From: Kordiimonadaceae bacterium
GTDB lineage: Bacteria > Pseudomonadota > Alphaproteobacteria > Sphingomonadales > Kordiimonadaceae
DNA: 6,465 nt
Reading direction: 5' to 3'
Assembly (NCBI GenBank): GCA_016764715.1
Contig: JAESRJ010000305.1
Location: forward strand, 190-6,654
Shown here: piece by piece, positions 6,326 to 6,465 of the stretch
Layout: every line of letters starts with the position of its first letter
Position numbering within the stretch: position 1 is the stretch's first letter
Notes under the pieces: generated by a model
Database searches by the model: none
What the model was told of the DNA's origin: nothing
The model's input: the letters and a program-made list of their open reading frames with translations, nothing else
Program-made: the position numbers and the translations under genes

Positions 6326-6465
6326 CAAGCGCAGTAGAGCCGGACAGGCCTCCGCAACGTTTCGTTTGTGCTTTGGTAGCACAAGCCTCAATGTATGAAA
6401 ATGCTGGCGGTGTCCCCAGCTTGATTGCGGTACATCAAGATTCCTCAGGCAAGGCAAAAGCCCTT
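6320..6465 (+). other. Possible 5' half of an integron attC site (incomplete)
   Basis: Overlapping the stop codon of the preceding gene is GCATAAC (6320-6326), which fits the attC R'' box pattern RYYYAAC. AAGCGCAGTAGAGCCGGACA follows, of the kind seen at the start of large chromosomal-integron attC sites. The complementary right half (TGTCCGGC...GCGCTTGTTATGC) is not reached before the window ends at 146 bp, longer than most attC sites. The site may therefore be unusually long, interrupted or degenerate. Position directly after a gene stop supports the call; the missing half limits it. Confidence 0.45.
6364..6386 (+). repeat. Short hairpin inside the attC-like region
   Basis: TTGTGCT (6366-6372) and AGCACAA (6378-6384) pair perfectly around a 5-base loop. 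The stem extends by a T-G wobble and a G-C pair to nine base pairs. There is no T-run after it, so it is not a typical intrinsic terminator. It could be part of the folded single-strand structure that integron integrases recognise, or may be incidental. Confidence 0.4.

Noticed and set aside
6403..6420. GCTGG/CCAGC hairpin near the right edge
   Set aside because: It is a five-pair stem with an eight-base loop and no T-run; it may be part of a longer fold but cannot be judged from the cut sequence.

Overview
This is an accessory, mobile-element region, probably from a gammaproteobacterium and possibly an aquatic one. That assignment is an inference from the Tn3-family transposase type, the moderate base composition and an integron-like cassette end at the right edge. 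No housekeeping gene is present to confirm it.

Layout from left to right. (1) An 83-bp sequence at 36-118 is repeated, in the same orientation and without gaps, at 1625-1707, with about three quarters of bases identical. (2) Between the copies lie a complete tyrosine recombinase on the minus strand (128-1162), a perfect 16-bp palindrome whose centre resembles a XerCD/dif core site (1157-1192), and a small two-helix membrane ORF (1318-1635). The membrane ORF ends two codons inside the second repeat, so it looks cut by an insertion. (3) An intact Tn3-family transposase gene (tnpA, 1741-4791, minus) follows, with all three DDE residues visible. (4) The gap of about 90 bp upstream of tnpA holds a nested inverted repeat with a 6-bp centre and overlapping divergent promoter elements. 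This looks like a recombination site of the kind found in Tn3-family elements that resolve cointegrates with a tyrosine recombinase. (5) A divergent second tyrosine recombinase (from 4884) keeps its N-terminal half and the first catalytic arginine, then breaks at about 5682-5695. (6) After the break comes an AT-rich coding sequence (to 6325) that lacks a convincing start. It carries an R-N-x-x-x-H motif suggestive of a HEPN-type protein. It is followed at once by a GCATAAC/AAGCGC sequence resembling the first half of an integron attC site.

Interpretation: the second repeat is probably the left end of a Tn3-family transposon made of tnpA, a recombination site and a recombinase. It probably inserted into the membrane gene of an older, related element that carries its own recombinase and core site. 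The transposon's right end has been lost by fusion to what looks like an integron cassette. The two recombinases are clearly different proteins, and each sits next to its own core-like inverted repeat with a 6-bp spacer. The transposase looks functional in sequence. The element as seen here lacks a right terminal repeat and a working resolvase, so it could move only with help or in an irregular way.
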